64,000 nucleotides of DNA from Candidatus Proelusimicrobium volucris (GCA_944324665.1 CALUXD010000002.1:186001-250000); one strand, 5' to 3'. Counted from the first letter of the stretch, positions 32,332 to 41,678 are shown. Numbers and translations: made by a program. The notes: a model not told the origin generated them from the letters alone.

Positions 32332-34683
32332 ATGATAAATTCGTCGGAGTTTAAACTGAGCGAGAAAACCAACCTTTATTATAAGGCGGAGGATATTTTA
32401 AAAGACGGCTCTTACAAATTGAAAGAAGAGGAGAAAACCCTCCTGGAGAAAACCGATATAGTATACCGGGCGCTTTGCGCAATACTGTATAACTTTGCGC
32501 CGCTTTCGGGGCACCCGGGCGGGAGCATATCCTCTGGCAGGATAGCGGCGTCTTTGGCCTATAAAGTAATGGATTACGATTTTAAAAATCCCGACTTAAA
32601 AGATGCCGACACTCTTTCTTATGCGGCTGGCCATAAGGCTTTGGGGCTATACGCTATGTCGGCTTTAAGAAACGAGATTGTAAAAACTTATCTTCCGGAT
32701 TTATTGGCGGCGGAGAACCGCCAGCTTCGTTTGGAAGATTTACTCGGTTTCAGGAAGTCTCCCGCGGCGGGCACATCGCTTTTTAAGAAGTTCAATTCCA
32801 AAGCTTTGGACGGACACCCGGTACCGATAACGCCATTCGTCAAGCTGTCGACGGGCGCTTCGGGCATAGGGGTAGGCTCCAGCATAGGGTTGGGCTTGGC
32901 GGCTGCGTGTTCTTATAAGGAAAATACGCCAAGGGTAAACATAATAGAAGGCGAAGGCGGCCTTACGGCAGGCAGGAGCGCGGAGGCTTTGGCGATAGCT
33001 TCGGCTGCGGGTTTGGACAATGTGGTTTTGCATTTGGATTGGAACCAAGCGTCGATAGACTCGGAAAAGGTTACCGCCGATAAGAGCAGCCGCGGCGATT
33101 ATACCGCTTGGACTCCCGCCGAACTATTCTACATTAACGGTTTTAACGTGATAGAGGTAAGCGACGGATTTGATTTTACGCAGATATACGCGGCGCAGAA
33201 ATTCGCTTATAATTTAAATAACGGCTGTCCTACGGCGATAGTATATAAGACGATAAAGGGCTGGCGCTACGGTATAGAGGGCAAAGCGAGCCACGGCAGC
33301 GGGCACAAATTCGCCTCCGATGGTTTTTACAAAGCGATGGCGGAATTTGAAGAGGCGTTCGGCGTAAAAATGCCGCGTTTTGAAGGCGAGATGACGCCCG
33401 ACAATATAGAAAAATATTTTTGGGATTTCTTGCTGAAAGTCAGGGAAGTTATCGGCAACAGGGCCGAGGTCTTTAAGCCTATGGCGGAAATGATAAAAGC
33501 CTCCAAAGAGCGGCTTGCCGCTTTAGGCAGGAAGTTTGGCGGCCCCGATATAGAGGGCGTATATAATATAAAGGAATGGCAAACCCCGTCCGAGTTTAAA
33601 TTTGAAGCGGGCACGGCCCACGCTTTAAGGACGGTAATGGGCTCGGCTTTGGGATATATATCCGAGCATACGGGCGGCAGTTTGCTGGTAAGTTCGGCGG
33701 ACTTGTCGGGTTCTACCGGTGCGGGCGCGATAGCCAAGGCTTTTGCCAAAGGATTTTACAACAAGTATAAAAACCCCGACTGCAAATATGTAGCTGGCGG
33801 CGGGATATGCGAGGACGGCATCTCTTCGGTGATGAGCGGCGTATCGGCCTACGGCACGCATATAGGCGTGGCGGCGTCGTACGCGGCGTTTACCTCGGCG
33901 ATGATGCATACTCAGGCGCGCTTGCACGCGATAGGCCAACAATGCTGGAAAGAGGCTACGGGCGAACCCGAAAGGACCTTTGTGATTTTTACGGGGCACG
34001 CGGGCTTGCAGACGGGCGAAGACGGCCCGACGCACGCCGATCCGCAGGCTTTGCAGCTGATAATGGAAGATTTCCCCAAAGGCGCGGCGATAACTTTGAC
34101 GCCTTTGGACGGCAATGACGTTTGGCCTTTGCTTAGCGCGGCCTTGGCCAAGCGGCCCGCGGTGCTTTATCCCGTGGTATCAAGGCCGAACGTAAAAGTG
34201 CTTGACCGTGCGGCTTTAGGCGCGGACTCACCCGAAGCGGCGGCTAAGGGCGTATATAGGATATGCCGCAGCGCGAAAGCCGATCCCGACGGCGTAATAG
34301 TGTTGCAGGGCCCCGGCGTGGGGGAGATATTCTGCTCCTCGGTATTGCCCGAACTTAAGAAGAAGGGCTTGGAGCTGAATGTATATTATGTAGCCTCCAG
34401 GGAGCTTTTTATGTCGCTTGACGAGCGCGAGCGGGAGGAAATCTTCCCGTATAAAGATATGCGCAAAGCGATTGCCGTTACGGATTTTACTTTGCCGACG
34501 ATGTATTGCTGGCTTAAATCCAAGGACGGCGCGCGGTTTTCGCTCTATCCGTTTATGCAGGGCAAATATATGACCAGCGGCAAAGCGGAAGATGTATATA
34601 AGGAAGCGCATTTGGACGCTAAAGGCCAGCTGGAAAAGATAGAAGCCTATATCGAAGCGCTGAAAGCGGGCAAATGGGAATAA
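32332..34683 (+). CDS. Transketolase-family protein, long form
   Basis: 783 aa, about 120 more than common transketolases. Landmarks from known enzymes are present: SGHPGGSIS, the thiamine diphosphate motif (EGEGGL followed about 30 residues on by LDWNQASID), SSADLSGSTGAG (central domain), FTGHAGLQTGEDGPTHADP and a C-terminal transketolase-C domain. The usual GDG of the cofactor motif reads GEG, which would put Glu at a metal-ligand position. It would transfer two-carbon units in the pentose phosphate pathway. It follows the M42 gene by 12 bases. The divergent motif and extra length leave open a different 2-keto substrate. Confidence 0.85.
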   Translation: MINSSEFKLSEKTNLYYKAEDILKDGSYKLKEEEKTLLEKTDIVYRALCAILYNFAPLSGHPGGSISSGRIAASLAYKVMDYDFKNPDLKDADTLSYAAGHKALGLYAMSALRNEIVKTYLPDLLAAENRQLRLEDLLGFRKSPAAGTSLFKKFNSKALDGHPVPITPFVKLSTGASGIGVGSSIGLGLAAACSYKENTPRVNIIEGEGGLTAGRSAEALAIASAAGLDNVVLHLDWNQASIDSEKVTADKSSRGDYTAWTPAELFYINGFNVIEVSDGFDFTQIYAAQKFAYNLNNGCPTAIVYKTIKGWRYGIEGKASHGSGHKFASDGFYKAMAEFEEAFGVKMPRFEGEMTPDNIEKYFWDFLLKVREVIGNRAEVFKPMAEMIKASKERLAALGRKFGGPDIEGVYNIKEWQTPSEFKFEAGTAHALRTVMGSALGYISEHTGGSLLVSSADLSGSTGAGAIAKAFAKGFYNKYKNPDCKYVAGGGICEDGISSVMSGVSAYGTHIGVAASYAAFTSAMMHTQARLHAIGQQCWKEATGEPERTFVIFTGHAGLQTGEDGPTHADPQALQLIMEDFPKGAAITLTPLDGNDVWPLLSAALAKRPAVLYPVVSRPNVKVLDRAALGADSPEAAAKGVYRICRSAKADPDGVIVLQGPGVGEIFCSSVLPELKKKGLELNVYYVASRELFMSLDEREREEIFPYKDMRKAIAVTDFTLPTMYCWLKSKDGARFSLYPFMQGKYMTSGKAEDVYKEAHLDAKGQLEKIEAYIEALKAGKWE

Positions 34684-34710
34684 ATTTAAATCATTAAGGA
34701 GAGTGTGAAC

Positions 34711-35139
34711 ATGGCGGAACAGAAACCTTATCTTACCGGAAGAACGTATATTTTCAGAATAGCGAAAGGCAAAGACCTTATGGAAGCCTTAACCGATTTC
34801 TGCCACGACAATCAAATAAAGTGCGGAATAATAAACGGTATAGGCGCCTTGGAGAACGCTACTATAACCACCTTCAGCCAATCCAAGAAGAAATACGATA
34901 AACGCGTTATAAGCAAGCCGACGGAAATGGTGAGCCTTATGGGCAATGTCAGCATAATGGACAACAGGGCCAATGTGCGTGCCGATATAGTCTTGGTAGA
35001 CGAGGAAGGCAAAACCGACGGCGGACAGCTTACGGTAGGCAACAAGGTGTTTGTGGCGGAAGTATACATACAGGAACTTGTCGGAGAGCCGAAAGTAAGA
35101 AAGCAAGACAAAGTTACCAAGCAGAACATTTGGATATAA
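34711..35139 (+). CDS. PCC/DUF296-domain protein
   Basis: 142 aa from the ATG at 34711 (AAGGAG upstream; a GTG at 34705 is closer to that site and less likely). The whole protein is one PPC/DUF296 domain: YIFRIAKGKDLMEALTDFC, IKCGIINGIGALENATI, NVSIMDNRANVRADIVL and a C-terminal VAEVYIQELVG. Bacterial members form trimers of unknown role, and in plants the domain is joined to AT-hooks. Last gene of the M42-transketolase run; terminator follows. Confidence 0.85.
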   Translation: MAEQKPYLTGRTYIFRIAKGKDLMEALTDFCHDNQIKCGIINGIGALENATITTFSQSKKKYDKRVISKPTEMVSLMGNVSIMDNRANVRADIVLVDEEGKTDGGQLTVGNKVFVAEVYIQELVGEPKVRKQDKVTKQNIWI

Positions 35140-35154
35140 GAAAAAGAGAAAGGC

Positions 35155-35184
35155 AAAGGCCGCCCGAACGGGCGGCCTTTTTGT
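35155..35184 (+). terminator. Terminator of the M42-transketolase-PCC operon
   Basis: AAAGGCCGCCCG / CGGGCGGCCTTT perfect twelve-base stem followed by TTGTTTT. Confidence 0.92.
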
Positions 35185-35486
35185 TTTGCGGAGAAAGGGA
35201 AAATGCCTCGCGAAGTATTCTGTTTGCCGTTGAGCTTGCGGCAGGGAAATTTGGCGGCAAATATAGTCTGCGTTTTCTTTGGCGAAAATATAAACGGTTT
35301 TACCAATCAGTTGGGAAATAAAATAACTGGTTTTAAAGCCCGTTTATTTTTTTGATTGCAAAAAAGAGGGGGAAATAAGCCTGCCGTACGTCGAGGTTTA
35401 CCGAAAAGTCAAAAAACGCTTGACTGTTTTTTTTTTTTTTGATAAATTTTCTCTGTGCCCAGCAAGGGCAAAAAAGGAGGAAGTTT
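35185..35486 (+). other. Region upstream of the pilin gene
   Basis: About 300 bp without a gene; the first 200 bp show nothing recognisable, then comes the poly-T promoter. Confidence 0.5.
35403..35448 (+). promoter_or_regulatory. Poly-T-spacer promoter, copy 2 (14 T)
   Basis: TTGACT (35420-35425), G, 14 T (35427-35440), GA, TAAATT (35443-35448): a 17-base spacer. Otherwise nearly identical to 1356-1402, with one more T. AGTCAA and TTGACT form an inverted repeat around the -35 box. Confidence 0.58.
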
Positions 35487-35996
35487 ATGAAAAACTTAAA
35501 CAGGAAGGGTTTTACCCTTATAGAATTGCTTGTGGTGGTCTTGATAATCGGTATTTTGGCCGCCGTGGCATTGCCGCAATATTTTAAAGCGGTGGAAAAA
35601 TCCAGATCGTCCGAAGCGCTCTCTGTTATGGGCTCTATCGCGGCGGCTATGGAAAGAGGCAGATTGGTTGACAGCCAAAATAAATATCCCGCTGGATGGG
35701 ACGAATTGGATATAGAATTCGCCAATGTAAATGGAGTTACAATGACGGGAACATCGGCTCTTACCACAAATAACTTTAAAATAGAAGTTACTTGGGGCGG
35801 AACCCCCAGCGGCGGAGCGGATGATAAGAATGTCGTAACGGCTACCAGAGACGGTTCCTCGGGATATACGCTCACAAGGAATTTCTATACCGGCAAAGTT
35901 ACTTGCTCCGAGGGGAAGGGCACTGCCGGTGCAAGCGTGAGCGGTATTTGCAAATCGCTCGGTTTGCCGACGAGTACTACTCCAGGTGGCAATTAG
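35487..35996 (+). CDS. Type IV pilin (PilE/PilA-like)
   Basis: 169 aa from the ATG at 35487 (GGAGG eight bases upstream). The leader MKNLNRKG is followed by [20 protein letters not shown], the class III prepilin site with Gly at -1, Phe at +1 and Glu at +5. The rest is a compact globular domain with two cysteines near the end (VTCSEG...GICKSL) that probably form the D-region disulfide. It should be cut and methylated by a prepilin peptidase and assembled into a pilus or pseudopilus; no assembly gene is in the window. It is driven by the poly-T promoter also found before the Cys-rich gene at 1495. Confidence 0.92.
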   Translation: MKNLNRKGFTLIELLVVVLIIGILAAVALPQYFKAVEKSRSSEALSVMGSIAAAMERGRLVDSQNKYPAGWDELDIEFANVNGVTMTGTSALTTNNFKIEVTWGGTPSGGADDKNVVTATRDGSSGYTLTRNFYTGKVTCSEGKGTAGASVSGICKSLGLPTSTTPGGN

Positions 35997-36021
35997 GGTT
36001 AATCTCAACAAAAACAGCTTT

Positions 36022-36078
36022 GGTACTATAATCATATAGTACCCTCCTAAGGGGGGAGGCGTAAGCCTCCTCTCTTTT
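36022..36078 (+). terminator. Tandem hairpins ending the pilin transcript
   Basis: A perfect eight-base dyad GGTACTAT / ATAGTACC (36022-36043) is followed by GGAGGC-GTAA-GCCTCC and TCTCTTTTTT (36055-36078). The second hairpin is a standard terminator; the first may protect the mRNA end. Confidence 0.75.
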
Positions 36079-36308
36079 TTCTGCTAATTTGTATATTTAT
36101 TCTAAGAGCTCTGGCGTTATAAGAGGACTTTGCCGGTGAAGAATAAAGAAGTTGTAAGGTGTCTTTTGTGCTTGAGTGCGTCGCTTTTAGATGCTTTAAT
36201 TTTTAGGGGTTTAGAGTAATTTAATTGTCTGAGTAAAAACAGGATTTCCTTTTCTCTAAAGAACCCCTCGTCTTTTTTGACGAGGGGTTCTTATGTGGAA
36301 ATCTCGGA
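36079..36308. other. Convergent intergenic region, pilin / mltG
   Basis: No gene seen. It contains one further strong hairpin near its right end (36259-36292). Confidence 0.5.
36259..36292 (-). terminator. Terminator of tyrS-mltG
   Basis: A 14-base perfect stem AAGAACCCCTCGTC / GACGAGGGGTTCTT with a six-base loop just beyond the mltG stop. The T run on the minus strand is short. Confidence 0.7.
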
Positions 36309-37289
36309 TTATTTTTTGTTTCGCACCGCTCTTATGCTTTGCAGATGCTGATGATAATTCTTGCTGAATATATGCCCGCCCGTTTCATTATCGGCTACAA
36401 AGTACAAAGCGTCAAAATTTGGTTCGGGATTGATTACCGCTTTGACCGAATTTACGCTCGGGCTGGAAATAGGCCCCGGCGGCAAGCCGTTGTAGCGGTA
36501 GGTGTTATAAGGGGAATCTATCCTTAAATCTTTAAGGGTGATGCCCTTTTTCCAATGGCGGCCCTCCTTGGCGTTATAGCCCAAGGCGTATTGTACTGTC
36601 GGGTCGGCCTCGAGTTTCTTGCCGATTTTTACGCGATTTAAATATACCGCGGCTATTTTAGGCCTTTCAGAATCCAAAATCGCCTCGCGTTCCACTATGG
36701 AAGCTATAGTCAATATCTCTTTTTCCGTCAATTTTCCTTTGTATTGCTTGATGAGTGGTTTGATGTTTTTGTCGTATTCGGCAAGCATAACGGCTATGAC
36801 TTCCTGCGGCTGCATATCTTTGGGAAACATATATGTGGAAGGGAACAAATATCCTTCGGCATCGGCCTCTTTAGCCGCTTTTATAAAGGCGTATTTGTCT
36901 TTGATGATTTCGGCATTTTCCAAAGCTTCGGCAATTTCCTCTATTCGCCAGCCTTCAAGTATCTTTACTTTAAAATCTTTGGTGCCGGAATCGTTTATCA
37001 AACGCCAAATTACTTTGCTTGCCGGCATATTCTTGTTTAGAGTAAAAACTCCGCTCCTGAGCATAGGCGCCGCTCCGCTGAATTTAAGGCATATCTTAAA
37101 CCACAGCGTACTTTTGATGATTTCATTATCTTTAAGTATTTGCGCTATTTGCCCCGCGTTTACGCCTGGCGGAATGGTTATTTCCGTCTCGGGTCCATAG
37201 GCGTTAAAATATTTGTACGCCCCTACGCCTAACGCAATAAAGGCGATAAGCAGCAGACAAGTTACGGCTAATAGTATTTTCTTCTTCAT
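36309..37289 (-). CDS. mltG: Endolytic murein transglycosylase MltG
   Basis: 326 aa. An N-terminal membrane anchor (residues 4-26) and a LysM-like region (EITIPPGVNAGQIAQILKDN) precede the YceG/MltG catalytic domain with EGYLFPSTYMFP, LTIASIVEREA (catalytic Glu), IAAVYLNRVKIG, LEADPTVQYALG and SPYNTYRYNGLPPGPISSP. The enzyme cuts nascent glycan strands and sets their length, at the inner membrane. It follows tyrS by six bases on the same strand. The ribosome site is weak, which suggests coupling to tyrS. Confidence 0.94.
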   Translation of the reverse strand: MKKKILLAVTCLLLIAFIALGVGAYKYFNAYGPETEITIPPGVNAGQIAQILKDNEIIKSTLWFKICLKFSGAAPMLRSGVFTLNKNMPASKVIWRLINDSGTKDFKVKILEGWRIEEIAEALENAEIIKDKYAFIKAAKEADAEGYLFPSTYMFPKDMQPQEVIAVMLAEYDKNIKPLIKQYKGKLTEKEILTIASIVEREAILDSERPKIAAVYLNRVKIGKKLEADPTVQYALGYNAKEGRHWKKGITLKDLRIDSPYNTYRYNGLPPGPISSPSVNSVKAVINPEPNFDALYFVADNETGGHIFSKNYHQHLQSIRAVRNKK

Positions 37290-37295
37290 TGATAC

Positions 37296-38456
37296 CTATT
37301 TTATCAGTTTGACGAAATGCCTTTTCCCCGCTTGCAGAACAGCGTCTTGCGTAAGGTTTAAAGGTTCGTCGCGGTTTATTTTCTCGCCATCGAGTTTTAC
37401 CGCGTTTTGGTCTATCAGGCGTCTGGCCTCGTTTTTGCTTTTGGCTATTCCCGCCTCTATAAGTATGGCGGAAATCAATTTGCCTTGCGCGTTTTTAAGC
37501 TCGGGCATATCGTCGGGGTTTTCCTTTTTGGAAAATACTTTCTCGAAATGTGCCAACCCCGCTTTTGCGCCGTCTTCCCCATGGAAACGTTTTACCAATA
37601 TGGCCGCCAAATCTTTTTTAGCCTGCATTGGGTGCTTTTTCTTTACTTCTTCCAAGTCTTCCACGGTAAGAAGTTCGTAATATTGCAGCATCAATTCGTC
37701 GGATATGGACATTATTTTGCCAAACATATCTTCCGGCGAATCGTTAAGGCCGATATAGTTCCCGTAGGATTTTGACATCTTCTTTACCCCGTCCGTTCCC
37801 ACAAGAAGCGGCATAGTCATTACCACTTGCGGTTCCTGTCCGTTATTTTTCTGAAGCTGCCTGCCTACCAGTAAATTGAAGATTTGGTCCGTTCCGCCAA
37901 GCTCCACGTCCGCTTTAAGCGCGACGGAATCCTGCCCCTGGAACAAGCTGTACATCACTTCCAGCACGCTTATGGGGTTGCCGGCTTTCATTCTCTTTTT
38001 AAAATCGTCTCTTTCCAATACCTGCGCCATGGTTACCTTGGACAATGTGCCCAATATTTCCTTGGAGGTAATAAAAGGGTCCAGCCATTCGCTGTTGAAG
38101 CGCACTATCGTTTTTGCGGGGTCAAGTACTTTAAAGGCTTGGTCGGTATAGGTTTTGGCGTTTTTTAAGATATCTTCCCTTTTAAGGATAGGGCGGGTGG
38201 TATCTCTGCCGGAAGGATCGCCTATCGCGGCGGTAAAATCACCTATTACCAAGGTTACCATATGTCCCAAATCCTGGAATGTCCTTAACTTGTTAAGTAC
38301 TACGCTGTGCCCGAAATGCAGATCCGAACTTGTGGGATCGCAGCCCAATTTAATCATAAGTTGTTTGCCGCTGGAGAGTTTTTTCTCCAATTCGGCTTCG
38401 CTCACCAAGTCGACAGTTCCTCTTTTTAAGAGTTTTAAAACCTCTTTTACTTCCAT
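37296..38456 (-). CDS. tyrS: Tyrosyl-tRNA synthetase
   Basis: 386 aa. Class I synthetase with the HIGH-like DLHFGHSVVLNKL, a Tyr/Asp pocket region (QGQDSVALKADVELGGTDQIFN), the KMSKS loop (VKKMSKSYGN) and a C-terminal S4 RNA-binding domain (AGIAKSKNEARRLIDQNAV). The arrangement fits the TyrZ subtype. GGGAG precedes the ATG. First gene of a two-gene unit with mltG. Confidence 0.95.
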   Translation of the reverse strand: MEVKEVLKLLKRGTVDLVSEAELEKKLSSGKQLMIKLGCDPTSSDLHFGHSVVLNKLRTFQDLGHMVTLVIGDFTAAIGDPSGRDTTRPILKREDILKNAKTYTDQAFKVLDPAKTIVRFNSEWLDPFITSKEILGTLSKVTMAQVLERDDFKKRMKAGNPISVLEVMYSLFQGQDSVALKADVELGGTDQIFNLLVGRQLQKNNGQEPQVVMTMPLLVGTDGVKKMSKSYGNYIGLNDSPEDMFGKIMSISDELMLQYYELLTVEDLEEVKKKHPMQAKKDLAAILVKRFHGEDGAKAGLAHFEKVFSKKENPDDMPELKNAQGKLISAILIEAGIAKSKNEARRLIDQNAVKLDGEKINRDEPLNLTQDAVLQAGKRHFVKLIK

Positions 38457-38518
38457 AACTATACTCCCGCTAAAATATTTTGTCCATACCGAAAAATATA
38501 ATATATTTTATCATTTTA

Positions 38519-40495
38519 CTAAATGAAATTATAAGGCTCCGCCAATATTTTAACTTGCAGTTTCTTTGGCGCTTTGGTATTTGCCAGGGTTCTCAAAAAG
38601 CCTTTGAGCATTTCTCCGTCGGTGCTTTTTATCAGGTAATATTGCTGGTAAAGTTCATTTGAATGGATTCCGCATTTTACCGGCCCCTCTATGCTCATAA
38701 ACGCGCCGTAGGATTCGCGCACTGCTTTTGCGGCCATTTCGCCGAAGGTGTTTAAGTCCTTTTCACTTTTTGAGGTAAAAAGCAATTTTACCAGTTTGGT
38801 GTAGGGGGGAAAGTGAAAATCTTTTCTGAACATAGCCTCGTTGGAGGCAAATTCCAGATATTTGTTTTCTTTAAGAATATTATAATCAAATAAATCGTCT
38901 TTTGAGGTTTGGACTATCAGTTTCGCGTTTCTGTATCTGTTAAGCCGCCCTTTAAGATTGAACAGGGTTTGGGCAAAGCGTTCGGCCGCGCGAAAATCGG
39001 CCGAATTTAATTCCAGATCGGCGTCGAGCAGTGCGGCTAAATTTATTTTGCCGCCGCAAAGGCCGGCGTTTAGGGCCAAATTGGTGCCTATTATAATATC
39101 GGCCTGATTGTCCTTTAGGGCTTCTTCGACGAAGTGTCCCTCGTCTTTTTTTGTTTTAAGGGTTTGGGAATCCAATCTATAAACGCGCGCCTGGGGGAAT
39201 ATTTTGTAAATTTCTTCCGTTGCGGCTTGTGTGCCCCCGCCGAGAGATCTGAATATTTCGTTCTTGCACAGCGGGCAGATTTGCTTTATGCTTTCTTTAG
39301 CGCCACATTTGCGGCATATTAAGTAATCTTCTTTATGGTTTTTTATTCTGCTTAGCACCGCTCCGCATTTTTTGCATTTGGCGTAAGCGCGGCAATTAAG
39401 GCAGGCGTAGACACCGCTGTATCCAAGTCTGTTCAAAATCAGCAGGCTTTGTCCGCCGTGCAGCATATTATCGTGCAGGAGTTTTATAAGTTCGTCGGAT
39501 ATTAACTTTGATTTTTTACCCGTCTTCGGCACTGTTATGATTTGGGTTTCATTATTAAACTGCGGCAGAGGATGGGGGAAAAAGCTGGCTTTTAATTTAT
39601 TTTCTTCCTTTAATTTAAGAGCTTCGAGCGAAGGTGTTGCGCTTATAAGTATCACTTTGCCGCCCGTGAGGTTTGCTCTTTCTATGGCCACTTCCCTGGT
39701 ATGGTAGTAGGGCTTTGAATCTTCCTGTTTAAAATCTTTGCTTTCCTCGTGGAAGATTAAAGTAAGGCACAGATTTTTAAACGGCAGCAGGCAGGCAGAT
39801 CTTGTGCCGACGACAATGCAGGGTTTTCCCAAAATAATTTCTGCCGCGGCCGTTTTCCTTTTGCTTAAAGATACTTTACTGTGCCACATTAAAATATGAT
39901 GCGCGCCGAATTTTTTGTTTATTACCTCAATTAAATTGGCGGAAGTGATAATATCGGGTACTAATACCAACACTTGCCCGCCTTGGTTTAACACGTTGTA
40001 GGCCAGGCTTAGAGCGGCCTCGGTTTTACCTGAAAGATTTGCGCCGTAAAATAAATTTATTTGGTTTTGTCTTGCGTTTTTTATGGCTTCTTTTTGTTCT
40101 TGGCTGTATGTGCCCGCGGGGTAGAAAAGGGGTAGCTCTTTTGCGGGAGAAGGTTTATAGGAATCCAAAAGTTTTTGATTGAATATTGCGGGCAGCAATA
40201 CGTTCAGCGTTTCACCCAAAGTATTGGCGTAATTTTGCTCTATAAAATGGGCAAGCGGGAAAAGTTCTTTGCCAAATAGAACTCTTTCATCTTCTATCGA
40301 TAATACGGATTTTAACTCTACTCCGCTTGGCAGTTCTGGTTTAGTATCCAAAGCGGTAATGTATCCCGTTTGTACGGCCCTGCCGAAGGGTACTTTTACT
40401 CTCAAACCCAAAGCGGCTTTATTTTCCAGTTCTTTTGGCAGCGCATAATCAAAACTTTTATTAAGCGCTATCGGCAGGGAGACGGATATATTCAT
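38519..40495 (-). CDS. priA: Primosomal protein PriA with degenerate helicase motifs
   Basis: 658 aa. The N-terminal DNA-binding part (KVPFGRAVQTGYI), Walker A (GANLSGKTE) and the eight-cysteine zinc region (CLNCRAYAKCKKCG ... CRKCGAKESIKQICPLCKN) identify PriA. The other helicase motifs are eroded: the expected DEEH reads HEES, motif V reads GTNLALNAGLCGG and the QxxGRxGR motif reads NLKGRLNR. It probably still marks stalled forks and loads the primosome, but ATP-driven unwinding is doubtful. Last gene of a gmk-rpoZ-udg-priA run, five bases after udg. Confidence 0.88.
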   Translation of the reverse strand: MNISVSLPIALNKSFDYALPKELENKAALGLRVKVPFGRAVQTGYITALDTKPELPSGVELKSVLSIEDERVLFGKELFPLAHFIEQNYANTLGETLNVLLPAIFNQKLLDSYKPSPAKELPLFYPAGTYSQEQKEAIKNARQNQINLFYGANLSGKTEAALSLAYNVLNQGGQVLVLVPDIITSANLIEVINKKFGAHHILMWHSKVSLSKRKTAAAEIILGKPCIVVGTRSACLLPFKNLCLTLIFHEESKDFKQEDSKPYYHTREVAIERANLTGGKVILISATPSLEALKLKEENKLKASFFPHPLPQFNNETQIITVPKTGKKSKLISDELIKLLHDNMLHGGQSLLILNRLGYSGVYACLNCRAYAKCKKCGAVLSRIKNHKEDYLICRKCGAKESIKQICPLCKNEIFRSLGGGTQAATEEIYKIFPQARVYRLDSQTLKTKKDEGHFVEEALKDNQADIIIGTNLALNAGLCGGKINLAALLDADLELNSADFRAAERFAQTLFNLKGRLNRYRNAKLIVQTSKDDLFDYNILKENKYLEFASNEAMFRKDFHFPPYTKLVKLLFTSKSEKDLNTFGEMAAKAVRESYGAFMSIEGPVKCGIHSNELYQQYYLIKSTDGEMLKGFLRTLANTKAPKKLQVKILAEPYNFI

Positions 40496-40500
40496 AGCGT

Positions 40501-41352
40501 TTATTTGGCTTTAGGCATTTTGCCCATATCGGCCAAGAGTACTTTTAGGTTTTCCCAAGCCTCTTTCTTCCAGCCGGGATTTCTGAGAAGAGCGGCGGGG
40601 TGGAAGGTTGCAAGTATTTTAACGGGTTTATCCAGTTCCACGCAAGTAAGATTAAGATCGAATATTTTGCCCCGTACCGCGCCAAAGGTTTGGTTTTGGC
40701 TTATAAGCGTTTTTGCGGCTACTCCGCCCAAAGCTACCACATAATCGGGAGATATGGTCTTTATTTGCTGTTCTAAATATCTTCTGCATACGGCGATTTC
40801 GTCCGGGTAAGGCGCTCTGTCGTTGGAGCGTTTATCGGGGTTGGAAGGGTCCACCATAGGGTGGCATTTTACGATATTTGCGATGAACACTTCCTCGCGG
40901 GTAAAGCCCATGGCCGCTATTATTTTGTCAAGCAGCTGCCCCGCTCGCCCCACGAACGGGCGGCCTTGACGATCTTCTTCGTAGCCGGGGCCTTCTCCGA
41001 CGAACATTATTTTTGCGTTTACGTTGCCTTCGCCCGGCACGGCCTTTATGCGTGTTTTGCCCAGTTCGCATTTTTGGCAGCCGTTTATCATTTGGGCTAT
41101 ATAAGCAATTTCTTTGGTTTTAGAGTCGGAGGTCTTCCCGTCGAGCGGGGAATTCTCTTTTGGTAGGGGGTGTATATCTCTGTTCTGCATTTTTAAAGGA
41201 GAATGGTTCTCTGTTATCCCGCTATTTTTTACGTCGGAAGTAAAAGCAGCCTTATCTTGTGCTAAGGCTGCTTTTAAAATCAGGTCTTCTTCCTGTGCGT
41301 TTTGCAGGAAAGCTTTAAGACCGGCCGCTATTTCCTTAATTTCTTTGCTCAT
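40501..41352 (-). CDS. Uracil-DNA glycosylase, family 4 (Fe-S)
   Basis: 283 aa. A poorly conserved, Lys-rich first 75 residues precede a family 4 UDG domain. It has CQKCELGKTR (two cluster cysteines), the active-site GEGPGYEEDRQGRPFVGRAG, further cysteines in IVKCHP and AVCRRYLEQQ, and the C-terminal ATFHPAALLRNP. The enzyme removes uracil from deaminated DNA. It is placed between rpoZ and priA in one operon. Confidence 0.93.
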   Translation of the reverse strand: MSKEIKEIAAGLKAFLQNAQEEDLILKAALAQDKAAFTSDVKNSGITENHSPLKMQNRDIHPLPKENSPLDGKTSDSKTKEIAYIAQMINGCQKCELGKTRIKAVPGEGNVNAKIMFVGEGPGYEEDRQGRPFVGRAGQLLDKIIAAMGFTREEVFIANIVKCHPMVDPSNPDKRSNDRAPYPDEIAVCRRYLEQQIKTISPDYVVALGGVAAKTLISQNQTFGAVRGKIFDLNLTCVELDKPVKILATFHPAALLRNPGWKKEAWENLKVLLADMGKMPKAK

Positions 41353-41364
41353 TTCGTGCGAAAA

Positions 41365-41658
41365 TTATAATTTAAGAGGCTCTTTCGCCTTTCTTTCGGC
41401 TTCTTTTCTGGCTTCTTCCTCTTCACGTTTCTGTTGGGCCAAAGCGTCGGTTGAACCCTGCAGGACCATTTCTTTGGTCACTTTGCCGGTTAAAATATCG
41501 TCTAAGGCTACCTTGATTACGGTGGCGTCAGGCTGATTTTTATATTCGGCCTTTTTCTTTAATACTTTTGCCCACATTGAGGCCAACACTACCATACTGT
41601 ATTTATCGCCGTCAAAATCAACCAGCTTATTTTCGATATCATTATCCTGTATTGCCAT
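41365..41658 (-). CDS. rpoZ: RNA polymerase omega subunit
   Basis: 97 aa. The core DGDKYSMVVLASMWAKVLKKK and VIKVALDDILTGKV match the omega fold, and the charged, Glu/Lys-rich tail is typical. The position directly after gmk is the same as in many bacteria, which supports the call. It helps assemble the polymerase and, in some species, contributes a ppGpp site. Short proteins of this family are weakly conserved. Confidence 0.8.
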   Translation of the reverse strand: MAIQDNDIENKLVDFDGDKYSMVVLASMWAKVLKKKAEYKNQPDATVIKVALDDILTGKVTKEMVLQGSTDALAQQKREEEEARKEAERKAKEPLKL

Positions 41659-41678
41659 TTTCTTCTCCTGCGCTTTTA

